Shown one piece after another: positions 35,470 through 43,640 of a DNA stretch of 64,000 bases (the first letter of the stretch is position 1; each line of letters starts with the position of its first letter). This DNA comes from Hyunsoonleella aquatilis. Lineage in GTDB: Bacteria > Bacteroidota > Bacteroidia > Flavobacteriales > Flavobacteriaceae. The stretch spans positions 104,086 to 168,085 of the forward strand of contig NZ_JACNMF010000006.1 of assembly GCF_014270105.1 (NCBI RefSeq), written 5' to 3'. Position numbers and translations under genes: made by a program. Below the pieces are notes generated by a model. That model did not search any database and was not told the DNA's origin. It worked only from the letters and a program-made list of their open reading frames with translations.

Positions 35470-36300
35470 ATGCGGACTTATTTAGCCTTTCTATTTTTGA
35501 TTTCGGCCCAAATTATAAATGCCCAAAGTGGGTGGACACTAAAAAAGGGGAAAGCCTATACCCAAATTGCCTTTACTACCATTCCCAGCTATAGCGAAAT
35601 TTTTGCTAATCCAGAGTACCTTACCGAACGTGAAATTGTAGATAATACCCTCCAATTTTATGCGGAATATGGGTTGACTGATAAAACTACCATCATCCTT
35701 AATTTACCTTTAAAGTTCATCAAAACTGATGGGTTGGTTGGAAATTCAAGTGGTGTCACCAATGCTGATGCTTCATCAAAATTGGGTAATGTTGAAATCG
35801 GCCTCAAACAACAATTCTACAACAAAAAGTGGGTGATTGCCGGCCAATTGAATGTGGAAGCCAATACAGGTTCATTTGATAACACTTCGGGAATTAGAAC
35901 TGGTTATGATGCCTGGACATTTACGCCAACCCTAAATGCAAGCCGAAGTTTTGATGGGTTCTATGTTCAAGGGTTTACGGGGCTTAATCTTCGAACCAAC
36001 GGTTATAGCAGTAATTTCAAAATTGGTGGTGAAATAGGGGCAAAACCTTGGGAAAAGATTCTACTTATCGCCTTTTTGGACATTGTCGAATCCTTTAGAA
36101 ATGGAAATATCAACTTGCCAGTTAGCAACCAACTGACCGCCCTTTACGTCAATAATCAAGAATATACCACCTACGGTCTAAAAATCATTGGCGAAATCAC
36201 TGATGCCTTTGGCATCAATGCCGGTTTTGGCGGAGCATTTTCGGGGAATAACGTGGCCAAAAGTCCAGCCTTGACTCTGGGGTTGTATCATAAGTTTTGA
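35470..36300 (+). CDS. Predicted outer-membrane protein
   Basis: A 276-residue exported protein with signal MRTYLAFLFLISAQIINAQ, followed by SGWTLKKGKAYTQIAFTTIP and many amphipathic beta strands (VEIGLKQQFYNKKWVIAGQLNVEA, FYVQGFTGLNLRTN, YGLKIIGEITDAFGINAGFGGAFSG). It ends ...LTLGLYHKF with a C-terminal Phe, typical of outer-membrane barrels. I chose ATG 35470 over a GTG two codons earlier. No specific family is recognised. It is divergent from DUF4175 and precedes an intergenic repeat. Confidence 0.65.
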   Translation: MRTYLAFLFLISAQIINAQSGWTLKKGKAYTQIAFTTIPSYSEIFANPEYLTEREIVDNTLQFYAEYGLTDKTTIILNLPLKFIKTDGLVGNSSGVTNADASSKLGNVEIGLKQQFYNKKWVIAGQLNVEANTGSFDNTSGIRTGYDAWTFTPTLNASRSFDGFYVQGFTGLNLRTNGYSSNFKIGGEIGAKPWEKILLIAFLDIVESFRNGNINLPVSNQLTALYVNNQEYTTYGLKIIGEITDAFGINAGFGGAFSGNNVAKSPALTLGLYHKF

Positions 36301-36371
36301 TGTATTTTAATATGGGTTCGATTTAAATATCAACAAATAAATTATTATTAAAATATTGAAAAACCGCGCTT

Positions 36372-36454
36372 TGTCATATTCGACAGAGCGAAGGATGAGC
36401 GACGAGATATCTCATGAAGGTGAGATTCCTCCTCGTTCCTCGATCGGAATGACA
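36372..36454 (+). repeat. Palindromic dispersed element, intergenic copy
   Basis: An 83-bp element framed by TGTCA (36372-36376) and ATGACA (36449-36454). Near its middle, TCTCATGAAGGTGAGATT forms a hairpin. The copy inside gltX at 37729-37793 has the same ends and the same centre (TCTCAT..ATGAGATT). It lies 162 bp upstream of gltX. The rest of 36301-36616 holds only the gltX promoter box. Confidence 0.65.
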
Positions 36455-36574
36455 TACTTGTAACAATAAACACTCTAAATAATTGATTATCAAATCGTCA
36501 TACATCGAACTCAGGTTGTTTTAAGGCTTTGTAAAATGATTTGGCATTAACATTTCAAATCCTAAATATCGTTT

Positions 36575-36582
36575 TATCTTTG
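36575..36582 (+). promoter_or_regulatory. -7 promoter box of gltX
   Basis: TATCTTTG, a full match to TAnnTTTG, 34 bp before the gltX ATG at 36617. Confidence 0.6.
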
Positions 36583-36616
36583 CAGGCATCAACTGAACCC
36601 TTTTTACTCATCTTTT

Positions 36617-38185
36617 ATGATCAAAAATGTTCGTGTGCGCTTTGCGCCAAGTCCAACTGGGCCTTTGCATGTAGGCGGTGTTCGTACGGCACTGTTTAAT
36701 TATCTTTTTGCTAAAAAACACGGTGGCGCTTTTATTCTTAGAATTGAAGATACCGACCAAAATCGCTATGTGGAAGGTGCTGAACAATATATTATCAATG
36801 CTTTGAATTGGTGTGGGATGCCTGCTGATGAAAGCCCCACAAATCCAGGAAATTATGGCCCATACCGCCAAAGCGAGCGCAAGGCGATCTATAAAAAATA
36901 TGCTGATGAATTAATCGCCTCGGGAAACGCATACTACGCTTTTGATACTTCAGAGGAATTGGATTCACATAGAAAAGACCACGAAACCAAAGGGAAAACA
37001 TTCATTTACAATTGGCACAATCGTTTGAAATTGAAAAACTCTTTGTCGCTTTCTGAAGAGGAAGTACAAGCCAAATTGGATGCTGGTGAAGATTACGTCA
37101 TTCGCTTTAAATCACCACAAGAGGAAACCTTACATTTGAAGGACATTATCCGCGGGGACATTCAAATTGACACTAATATTTTGGACGACAAAGTATTGTT
37201 TAAAAGTGACGGGATGCCTACCTATCATTTGGCCAATATTGTTGATGACCATTTAATGGAAATCACCCATGTGATTCGTGGTGAAGAATGGTTGCCTTCT
37301 TTAGCTTTGCATTATCAATTATATCAAGCCTTTGGTTGGGAAGCTCCTGAATTTGCACATTTACCGCTGATTTTAAAACCTACCGGAAAAGGAAAATTAA
37401 GCAAACGTGATGGTGATAAACTAGGCTTTCCGGTATTTCCTTTGGAATGGAGCGACCCCAAAACAGGTGATGTTTCAAGAGGCTACAAAGAAGACGGCTA
37501 CTTCCCCGAAGCGATGGTCAATTTCTTAGCCTTTTTGGGTTGGAACCCTGGTACAGAGCAGGAAATTTTCAGTATGGACGAATTAATCAATGCTTTTGAT
37601 TTGGAGCGCGTCAATAAGTCCGGCGCCCGTTTTGACCCTGATAAAACCAAATGGTTTAACCACCATTATATGCAGGAGCAGGATAATGCAGAATTGGCAA
37701 GAGCTTTTAAGCCAATTGTTGACCGCAATGTCACCCTGAGCGCAGTCGAAGGGTCTCATGGTGATGAGATTTCTCCCTCTGGTCGAAATGACATAGATGT
37801 GAATTATATTGAAATGGTAGTGGCATTAATAAAAGAACGTGCTACGTTTATTTCAGATTTCTGGAGCCTAAGCCATTTCTTCTTCGTTGCTCCGACGTCT
37901 TATGACGAAAAAGCTTCAAAAAAAGCATTTAAAGAGGGTACAAAAGCCATTTTGGCGCAAGTGGCTTCCATTATTGAAAACATTAAAGATTTTACCGTTG
38001 AAACCCTTCAAACTGAAATCAAAGGTTGGATAACTTCAAATGAAATCGGTTTCGGAAAGGTTATGATGCCGTTACGGTTAGCCTTGGTTGGTGCTTTAAA
38101 GGGGGCCGACGTGTTTGACATTATGTTTATGATTGGGAAGGGCGAGAGTGTGAAGCGGATTAAAAAGGTGATTGAAATTTTATAA
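36617..38185 (+). CDS. gltX: Glutamyl-tRNA synthetase with an in-frame repeat insertion
   Basis: A 522-residue class I aminoacyl-tRNA synthetase charging tRNA-Glu. The HIGH motif appears as PTGPLHVGGVRTALFN and the KMSKS loop as GKLSKRDGDK; the catalytic domain spans about 1-330 and the anticodon-binding domain follows. Between AFKPIVDR and DVNYIEMVVALIKERATF is an extra stretch of roughly 20 residues (NVTLSAVEGSHGDEISPSG..) encoded by 37729-37793. It has the ends and centre of the dispersed palindromic element. The frame is kept, so the enzyme is probably functional, with the insert in the surface of the anticodon-binding domain. Its last 6 bp overlap the convergent GNAT gene. Confidence 0.95.
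   Translation: MIKNVRVRFAPSPTGPLHVGGVRTALFNYLFAKKHGGAFILRIEDTDQNRYVEGAEQYIINALNWCGMPADESPTNPGNYGPYRQSERKAIYKKYADELIASGNAYYAFDTSEELDSHRKDHETKGKTFIYNWHNRLKLKNSLSLSEEEVQAKLDAGEDYVIRFKSPQEETLHLKDIIRGDIQIDTNILDDKVLFKSDGMPTYHLANIVDDHLMEITHVIRGEEWLPSLALHYQLYQAFGWEAPEFAHLPLILKPTGKGKLSKRDGDKLGFPVFPLEWSDPKTGDVSRGYKEDGYFPEAMVNFLAFLGWNPGTEQEIFSMDELINAFDLERVNKSGARFDPDKTKWFNHHYMQEQDNAELARAFKPIVDRNVTLSAVEGSHGDEISPSGRNDIDVNYIEMVVALIKERATFISDFWSLSHFFFVAPTSYDEKASKKAFKEGTKAILAQVASIIENIKDFTVETLQTEIKGWITSNEIGFGKVMMPLRLALVGALKGADVFDIMFMIGKGESVKRIKKVIEIL
37729..37793 (+). repeat. Palindromic element inserted in frame within gltX
   Basis: A 65-bp segment from TGTCA to TGACA with TCTCATGGTGATGAGATT in the middle, matching the architecture of the intergenic element at 36372-36454. 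It is translated as part of gltX and its left end TGTCACCCTGAGCG nearly equals the start of the insert in rnr (57059). Confidence 0.65.
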
Positions 38186-38725
38186 AGCCTTATACATAGA
38201 TACCACCTGATTAGTCACCCCATTTTCCAAATCAATTTCATAACGTTTCATGGGTTGATAACCTTTAGATGCATATAGTTTTTCTCCGCTTAATGTTGCT
38301 ACGAGTTCCATTGATGAAAAACCGGAAGCTTTAGCCTCAGCCTCGCTTTTCTCTAAAATCATGCTTCCGATGCCCTGTCTTTTGTAATCGTGATGTACAA
38401 AAAAAGCTCGAATTCTTGCGGGTTCACTTTTGGGGTCGAGTTTAGCGCCCGAAGTATGATCTGTATCACTTTTTCCGAACAATAACTTGCGTTTGCTCCA
38501 GCCTCCGCAACCAATTGCCAAACCTTCTTTATTTTCGACAATCCAGTATGTGTTGTCTAAAATCAACTGTTTATCCACCACCCAAGCAGACTTCAGGGCC
38601 GCATCAATTTCCCTTTCAGAATAAAATGACTGGTTGATCGCCTTTGCAGATGCTTGGATGAGCTCATCAAGTGCTTTTTCATCTTGAAGTGTTGCCTTTC
38701 GGAATGTATAGTTTATGGCTTTCAT
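38180..38725 (-). CDS. GNAT family N-acetyltransferase
   Basis: A 181-residue acetyl-CoA-dependent acyltransferase. After an N-terminal helical half (LDELIQASAKAINQSFYSEREIDAAL), the core strands carry GLAIGCGGWSKRKLLFG and the acetyl-CoA pyrophosphate loop RAFFVHHDYKRQGIGSMIL (Q/RxxGxG/A: RQGIGS). ASKGYQPMKRYEIDL ends the fold. The substrate is unknown and no neighbour suggests one. It is convergent with gltX and overlaps it by 6 bp. Confidence 0.88.
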   Translation of the reverse strand: MKAINYTFRKATLQDEKALDELIQASAKAINQSFYSEREIDAALKSAWVVDKQLILDNTYWIVENKEGLAIGCGGWSKRKLLFGKSDTDHTSGAKLDPKSEPARIRAFFVHHDYKRQGIGSMILEKSEAEAKASGFSSMELVATLSGEKLYASKGYQPMKRYEIDLENGVTNQVVSMYKAL

Positions 38726-38785
38726 GTATATTGCAATAATAATATATAAATCTTAATAGTCTTTTCGCCACCAAATACAATAGCC

Positions 38786-39337
38786 ATGAAAAGAACAATT
38801 GCCCTATTATTTATGTTGACTTTCCCTATTATCCATGCGCAGTATCATGAAGGCACGGTTTATTTTAAAGGCGATTCTACCTCTCAAGGATTCATAAGGG
38901 TTAAGACGTTTGACGGCATAAAAATCAAACCAAAAAAAGATGCAGAACCCATAGATTATGATCGTGAACAAATCCAAGGCTATGATGTAAAAGGTTGGCA
39001 ATATAGGTATGTAAAAAAGAAACCTGGCGCTATGCCAAAGCTGTATAAGTTAATTCTTGATGGCAAAGTTTCCCTTTACGCTGATACTCCAAAAAGTCCA
39101 AGCCATTTAATAGCTGATAGCCCTCCAAACAGCGTCTCAATCATGATAAACCCTTATGAGATTTACTATTTGAAAATTGAGGATATGCTTTACAAAGTAG
39201 TAAATATTCTTAAAAAGAAGCATATGGAGGCATTTAAGGATTGTCCATTACTTATAGAAAAAATTGAAAATAACGAGTTTAAAAAATGGGAAGTATATGA
39301 TATAGTTGAATTTTACAACTATGATTGTCAGCCTTGA
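38786..39337 (+). CDS. Hypothetical secreted protein
   Basis: A 183-residue protein with a signal peptide (MKRTIALLFMLTFPIIHAQ), then YHEGTVYFKGDSTSQGFIRVKTFDGIKIK. The fold is probably beta-rich in its first half and helical at its end (YKVVNILKKKHMEAFKDCPLLIEKIENN). Two Cys residues (in DCPLL and YDCQP) could form a disulfide. The opening 'G.V.F..G....G.I' pattern is recalled from flavobacterial proteins of unknown function. No neighbouring gene suggests a role. It is probably periplasmic or surface. Confidence 0.5.
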   Translation: MKRTIALLFMLTFPIIHAQYHEGTVYFKGDSTSQGFIRVKTFDGIKIKPKKDAEPIDYDREQIQGYDVKGWQYRYVKKKPGAMPKLYKLILDGKVSLYADTPKSPSHLIADSPPNSVSIMINPYEIYYLKIEDMLYKVVNILKKKHMEAFKDCPLLIEKIENNEFKKWEVYDIVEFYNYDCQP

Positions 39338-39371
39338 ATTTATTCTGCGCTTTTTTCGCTTAAAGCCTAAG

Positions 39372-40550
39372 TTACAAACGCTCTGCCCTAGCCCATTGGG
39401 TATTTTTATATAAACTTAATTTAGCAATACGCTCACGATTATAGAGGTATACAAAGTCTTCCGTCACGCGCCTATTGCGATACCCCAACAGGTGAAAAAT
39501 AGGTTTAGCCAAAAATCGGGTTACTCTTAAGTTTGACTTTAGCACCCCAGCGTATTTGTCATGCCAATATATGCCCGGCAGAGCAATAAGCAAGCCGTCC
39601 ACTTTAAAACGCCTTAAAATCCGAGAGAGTTTTAAAAAGAATTGGGGGATAGGTTTAATAATAAAAAAGCCCTCGCCACCCCTCTTTTGATATAATGGCA
39701 TAAAAATATGCCCATCATGGCCGGACTGAATCTCAGTGCCGTTAAGAAAAGCCAATGGCGTCCCTTTGGCTATCCTTTGGAAGCTTTTAAAACCTTCTTT
39801 CATTTTGAACTCATCATTGGGCCGTATTCTAAGCAAATGGACGATTTCAAAAAAACGCCTAGCGCCTTCGGAAGCTTTTACCAATGTTTGAAAGTGCGCA
39901 TCAAAATCTATCTTTTCCTTTTCCAAAATCCCTGTGTTCATTAATACCAGATTGATGAAAGCAATATTGTTCTCCACTGAAGCGGCGTCCGTATGCTGTC
40001 CGGATTCAAAACCGATAGACACATAGCCTAAAGTATTGATATAACTCAATAAAGCACCTTCCAAATACTCCTCGATGCCCAAAACAATAGGTACAGGAAA
40101 CTGTTTAGAAAAGGCCCTGTTAATCATAGCGTCGTTAATTGTAATAAAAGGCAATGTTTTACTTGATGTGGTGTGTAGATCGATAAAATATAACGGACCA
40201 GTATTCGATTTTAATATGTTCTGTAGAAGGTTATATAGCGTAATTAATTGGAGCTCCTCCGTATTCGGGTGTTCCTTTGAAAAAATCTTGTCAATGCGGT
40301 GCTTGGTCCACAACCTATTTAGGTCGGTGTCAATAAAGCGTTGCTCTTTTTCCAGAGCCTTGATATTCCCTAAGATACCATATACATTCCCTTTTAGTTG
40401 GCTCTTGTCCAGAGATTTATAAACATGATTAAGAGCAATGACCCCAGCCTTTTCATTGCCATGTATCCCGGCAAAAAACACAATGGTGGGCGCATCGGCG
40501 CTTTTTTCAATCTTGAAGAGAACCCTCGTCATAGTTTGTGTTTGGGGCAT
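39372..40550 (-). CDS. Succinylglutamate desuccinylase/aspartoacylase-family zinc hydrolase
   Basis: A roughly 392-residue metallopeptidase-like amidohydrolase. The zinc ligands are His and Glu in GIHGNEKAG and the His in YFIDLHTTSS. The substrate-carboxylate residues DLNRLW and the catalytic Glu in GFESGQH are present. Start choice: ATG 40550; an in-frame TTG at 40580 would overlap the upstream stop as TTGA and is also possible. The upstream partner is a glutamate-cysteine-ligase-like/CBS fusion, so this enzyme may hydrolyse an N-acylated or gamma-glutamyl amino-acid derivative. That is inferred from context; family specificity is broad. Confidence 0.8.
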   Translation of the reverse strand: MPQTQTMTRVLFKIEKSADAPTIVFFAGIHGNEKAGVIALNHVYKSLDKSQLKGNVYGILGNIKALEKEQRFIDTDLNRLWTKHRIDKIFSKEHPNTEELQLITLYNLLQNILKSNTGPLYFIDLHTTSSKTLPFITINDAMINRAFSKQFPVPIVLGIEEYLEGALLSYINTLGYVSIGFESGQHTDAASVENNIAFINLVLMNTGILEKEKIDFDAHFQTLVKASEGARRFFEIVHLLRIRPNDEFKMKEGFKSFQRIAKGTPLAFLNGTEIQSGHDGHIFMPLYQKRGGEGFFIIKPIPQFFLKLSRILRRFKVDGLLIALPGIYWHDKYAGVLKSNLRVTRFLAKPIFHLLGYRNRRVTEDFVYLYNRERIAKLSLYKNTQWARAERL

Positions 40551-40576
40551 TATGTTATCGATATTGGTCGTCAAAA

Positions 40577-42427
40577 TCAAAAATCATTTGAGGTGATCAG
40601 TCCGATGAGCTTACCATTTTTGGTGACCGGCAAAAGGTGGATATTGTGCCTGGCCATCATTCCTTTTGCCTTTTCAATACTGTCTCTTTCGCTAATCACG
40701 ACGATATCCTTCTCCATAATAGATTCCACGGACTGTTGCTTTTTTTCCTTGTCATCTAAATAATCCTTAACGTCTGTCCAGGACAGCACTCCAAGCAGTT
40801 CCTTGGCGTGGTTAATCACGGGTAGATGGTGAATGTTTTTCCATTGCATAATATTCAAAACCAATTCAACGCTATCGTTTTTGTCCACCGAATACACATC
40901 CGTACTCATAATGTGTTTAACAACCCTACTTTCTGGCTCTGGAAGTTCGCTGGTTTCCTGTAAAATACGCCAAGTTGAAACGGGATAATCCTTTATTTGC
41001 TTTTCGTATAATTTTGAAGTTAAAATCTGCATGGCCTCAAAGCGCCTATGGCTTTTTAACAGGTGCCTGTAGCTTCTTACCGTCCATTCCGAGCCGTTTA
41101 GTCCTTTCACCCTATTTTCAATCACCGCCAGATAATACTCGGCATCCTTTGGATCGACACCAAACCTGTATAATCCTTTATAGGCCATGGGAAGAAGCTC
41201 GTCCAAAATCAAATCCTTGCAGGACACGTATTTTCCGTCCCAATATATTTGGGCGGCCATGCCGTAACGGGCCGCATTGAAGAAATTGATTTTTACATCT
41301 TTGAAATCCCAAGTTTCATGTATGTTATTATACTTCTTGTGTTTGCCCATCATCACACCTACCCAAAACACCATATTTGCCATTTCGTCAACGACAGTTG
41401 GTCCAGAGGGAATATACCTGTTTTCAATACGCAAGTGGGGCTTCCCGTTACCCACACCATAGCAGGCGCGGTTCCACGGATACACAGTGCCATTGTGCAA
41501 TTGGAGTGCAAGTAGCCGTGGTACTTTGCCTTCTTCAATCAAACTGACGCTATCGTGAATAAAATCCGAAGTTAAAAAACTTCTGAACCGTGAAATATTG
41601 TCCTTAAAAATATCGGTTACCGAACCCGTGTACCAACCACGCCCAAAGCTTACGCGTGACTGATTTTCATTCAACTGATAGGAATTGGCCCTAGTATCAA
41701 TACTCTGGGTGAAAAGCGCAATACGCGTTTCGCTCCATAGTTCCTTGCCAAAAAGCAAAGGGGAATTGGAGCAGGTGCTCAAAACAGGGCCGGCAATGGC
41801 CTGCGCCCAATTGTACGCGTCAATAAAATTGTCCGGAGCTACCTGCAAATGCACCTGAAAACTGGTGTTACAACCTTCCAACATCACGGAATCGAACAGC
41901 AAATTCAACTCGTCCACACCCTGAATGTGAATGTTAAAATCTTGTTTTCGGGATGCTTTTATAACTTCATTCAAAATGGTATAGCGTTGCAGGGGTGTCA
42001 TTTGCTTTTCCCCTACATTGTCCAATCCGATAGAAGGCAATATGCCTGCCAATACAATTTTAGTGTCCTTTTTAGCGGCCGCTTCCTCAGCTTTTTTCAG
42101 CAGGGATTTTAATTGGTGGTGCATTCGTGAAAAACAATCACCATTTAGCTCCAAAGGATCTAAATTAGCTTCAAGATTATAGTCACCTATTTCGGTAGCA
42201 AAATGCGGGTCGTCAATATCATGCAAAATATCCAACGCATTGCTACTTGGTGAAAAATTATGCTTTACCAAACAAAACTCCTGTTCTGCGCCTATTCGTA
42301 TGGGTTCGGACTCAATCCAGCCCTTTTCCAACAGCATTTCCAGAGCCTCAATATCATTGAGCAAGTGGTGTACATAATTGGCCCTATCCTTTTTCCTGTG
42401 CAGTTTCGAAACGTTTAAATCTCCCAT
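40577..42427 (-). CDS. GCS2-type glutamate-cysteine ligase domain fused to two CBS domains
   Basis: A 616-residue fusion. Residues about 20-470 resemble carboxylate-amine ligases of the GCS2/YbdK type (IGAEQEFCLVKHNFSPSSNAL, ELGDYNLEANLDPLEL-like EIGDYNLEANLDPLEL, SFQVHLQVAP, SNSPLLFGKELWSETRIALFTQS, RIENRYIPSGPTV). Residues about 500-616 carry two CBS repeats (HIMSTDVYSVDKNDSVELVLNIM, SIMEKDIVVISERDSIEKAKGMMARHNIHLLPV), which usually bind adenine nucleotides and regulate the attached enzyme. It probably joins glutamate to an amine, perhaps under energy control. The next gene is an aspartoacylase-type hydrolase in the same operon. The amine substrate is unknown. Confidence 0.85.
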   Translation of the reverse strand: MGDLNVSKLHRKKDRANYVHHLLNDIEALEMLLEKGWIESEPIRIGAEQEFCLVKHNFSPSSNALDILHDIDDPHFATEIGDYNLEANLDPLELNGDCFSRMHHQLKSLLKKAEEAAAKKDTKIVLAGILPSIGLDNVGEKQMTPLQRYTILNEVIKASRKQDFNIHIQGVDELNLLFDSVMLEGCNTSFQVHLQVAPDNFIDAYNWAQAIAGPVLSTCSNSPLLFGKELWSETRIALFTQSIDTRANSYQLNENQSRVSFGRGWYTGSVTDIFKDNISRFRSFLTSDFIHDSVSLIEEGKVPRLLALQLHNGTVYPWNRACYGVGNGKPHLRIENRYIPSGPTVVDEMANMVFWVGVMMGKHKKYNNIHETWDFKDVKINFFNAARYGMAAQIYWDGKYVSCKDLILDELLPMAYKGLYRFGVDPKDAEYYLAVIENRVKGLNGSEWTVRSYRHLLKSHRRFEAMQILTSKLYEKQIKDYPVSTWRILQETSELPEPESRVVKHIMSTDVYSVDKNDSVELVLNIMQWKNIHHLPVINHAKELLGVLSWTDVKDYLDDKEKKQQSVESIMEKDIVVISERDSIEKAKGMMARHNIHLLPVTKNGKLIGLITSNDF

Positions 42428-42456
42428 AATCCTTCATTTTATGTCATTACCAAATC

Positions 42457-42464
42457 CAAAAATA
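42457..42464 (-). promoter_or_regulatory. -7 promoter box of the GCS2/CBS operon
   Basis: Minus-strand TATTTTTG fits TAnnTTTG and lies 29 bp upstream of the ATG at 42427. The remaining intergenic DNA up to 42719 shows nothing else clear. Confidence 0.45.
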
Positions 42465-42719
42465 CCCTTAAAACCAAATGGATTCTATGATTTTTGTCAT
42501 GGGTACTAGTGTGTGTTTTTAAAGTTAGGGAATTTTAATGATACCTAAAACGACTTGTCTTTGCCAAAATTTCCGTTAACTTCGTTTCAGCGTGCCATTA
42601 GATAAAGTAATTCTTTCTATGCACCCCTTAATGATTCAAATCGATTGCCAAAACTAAGCATTGAACAAGCTTGACAGAGATTATAAAAAACACTACAATT
42701 GTTAAATGAATAAATAATT

Positions 42720-43148
42720 ATGACTACAACAACATTTTTAACGTTCGTAGGTGACCGATGCGGAAAAGCCCAGGAAGCCATCAAGTTTTATACTTCCATA
42801 TTTCCAAATTCAGAAATTAAAAGGATAGTCAAATACTCCGAAGGAGAGGAAGGAGGCACGCCCGAATTGATTAAATATGGTCTATTTTCGCTAAATGGAA
42901 CTGACTATATGGTAGCTGAAAGCAATTATAATCATGCTTGGTCGTTTACACCCTCGGTTTCAATTTTTATATCTGATAATTCAGATGAAATGATCCAAAC
43001 CTTATTCGAAAAACTTTCTTCCAACTATGGTAAGATAATGATTCCCCTTGACAATTACAGAGGGGAAGGGGATTATGGGTTTGGAAAAAAATTCGGATGG
43101 TGTGAGGACAAATATGGCGTATCGTGGCAATTTCTGCTTACAGAATAA
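42720..43148 (+). CDS. VOC superfamily protein, PhnB-like
   Basis: A 142-residue single-chain protein of the glyoxalase/bleomycin-resistance (VOC) fold, matching the '3-demethylubiquinone-9 3-methyltransferase-like' PhnB group. Typical features are FLTFVGDRCGKAQEAIKFYTSIFPNSEI near the start, a strand-turn LNGTDYMVAESN, and the C-terminal FGKKFGWCEDKYGVSWQFLL. Despite the family name these proteins are not known methyltransferases. The metal site is not obvious. The gene stands alone; function unknown. Confidence 0.85.
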   Translation: MTTTTFLTFVGDRCGKAQEAIKFYTSIFPNSEIKRIVKYSEGEEGGTPELIKYGLFSLNGTDYMVAESNYNHAWSFTPSVSIFISDNSDEMIQTLFEKLSSNYGKIMIPLDNYRGEGDYGFGKKFGWCEDKYGVSWQFLLTE

Positions 43149-43227
43149 AGAAACGTAAATACTATTTCAATTTATAAACAATTGCCGTCAACAACGGCAA
43201 CGAAAAAAACCAACCCTCCAAAATTGT

Positions 43228-43235
43228 TACCTTTG
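43228..43235 (+). promoter_or_regulatory. -7 promoter box of rnpA
   Basis: TACCTTTG is a full match to TAnnTTTG, 18 bp before the TTG start of rnpA, and supports that start. Confidence 0.6.
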
Positions 43236-43253
43236 GCCCTAAAATAAGGCCTG

Positions 43254-43631
43254 TTGAATTTCACTTACCCCAAAATAGAAAAGCTGAAAAGCAAGAAATT
43301 GATTGACCAACTCTTTTCCGAAGGGCAATCGGTTTCGGTATTTCCGTTGCGGTTGGTGTATCTAGGCACTACTTTTGATGATGGTGTTTTGGTGAAAACC
43401 GGAGTTTCCGTGAGCAAACGAAATTTTAAAACTGCTGTGGACAGAAATCGCATAAAGCGTTTGTTAAGAGAGGCTTACCGCTTAAACAAACCAGATCTTT
43501 TTAACAATTTAACAACACAACATGCGTTTATGATTTTGTACATTGGCAAAGACAAACCAACTTTTGCCCAAGTGGACGCCAGCATGAAAAAGCTGTTCGG
43601 AAAATTTTTAAACCAACATTCCAAATCTTAA
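43254..43631 (+). CDS. rnpA: Ribonuclease P protein component, TTG start
   Basis: A 125-residue basic protein subunit of RNase P, which with the RNA removes tRNA 5' leaders. The signature VSVSKRNFKTAVDRNRIKRLLREAYR (RNR-type motif) is intact. The best start is TTG at 43254 (NFTYPKIEKLKSKKLIDQLF), because homologues begin with an almost identical FTFPKKEKLK stretch and no ATG exists nearby. The gene is followed 9 bp later by an S41 protease, not preceded by rpmH as in many bacteria. It is likely transcribed with that protease. Confidence 0.92.
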   Translation: MNFTYPKIEKLKSKKLIDQLFSEGQSVSVFPLRLVYLGTTFDDGVLVKTGVSVSKRNFKTAVDRNRIKRLLREAYRLNKPDLFNNLTTQHAFMILYIGKDKPTFAQVDASMKKLFGKFLNQHSKS

Positions 43632-43640
43632 ATAAGCTCT

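Noticed and set aside
43182..43201. Hairpin TTGCCGT..ACGGCAA before rnpA as a terminator
   Set aside because: The stem is short and is followed by an A-run, not a T-run, on the plus strand, so it does not fit a rho-independent terminator for the VOC gene.
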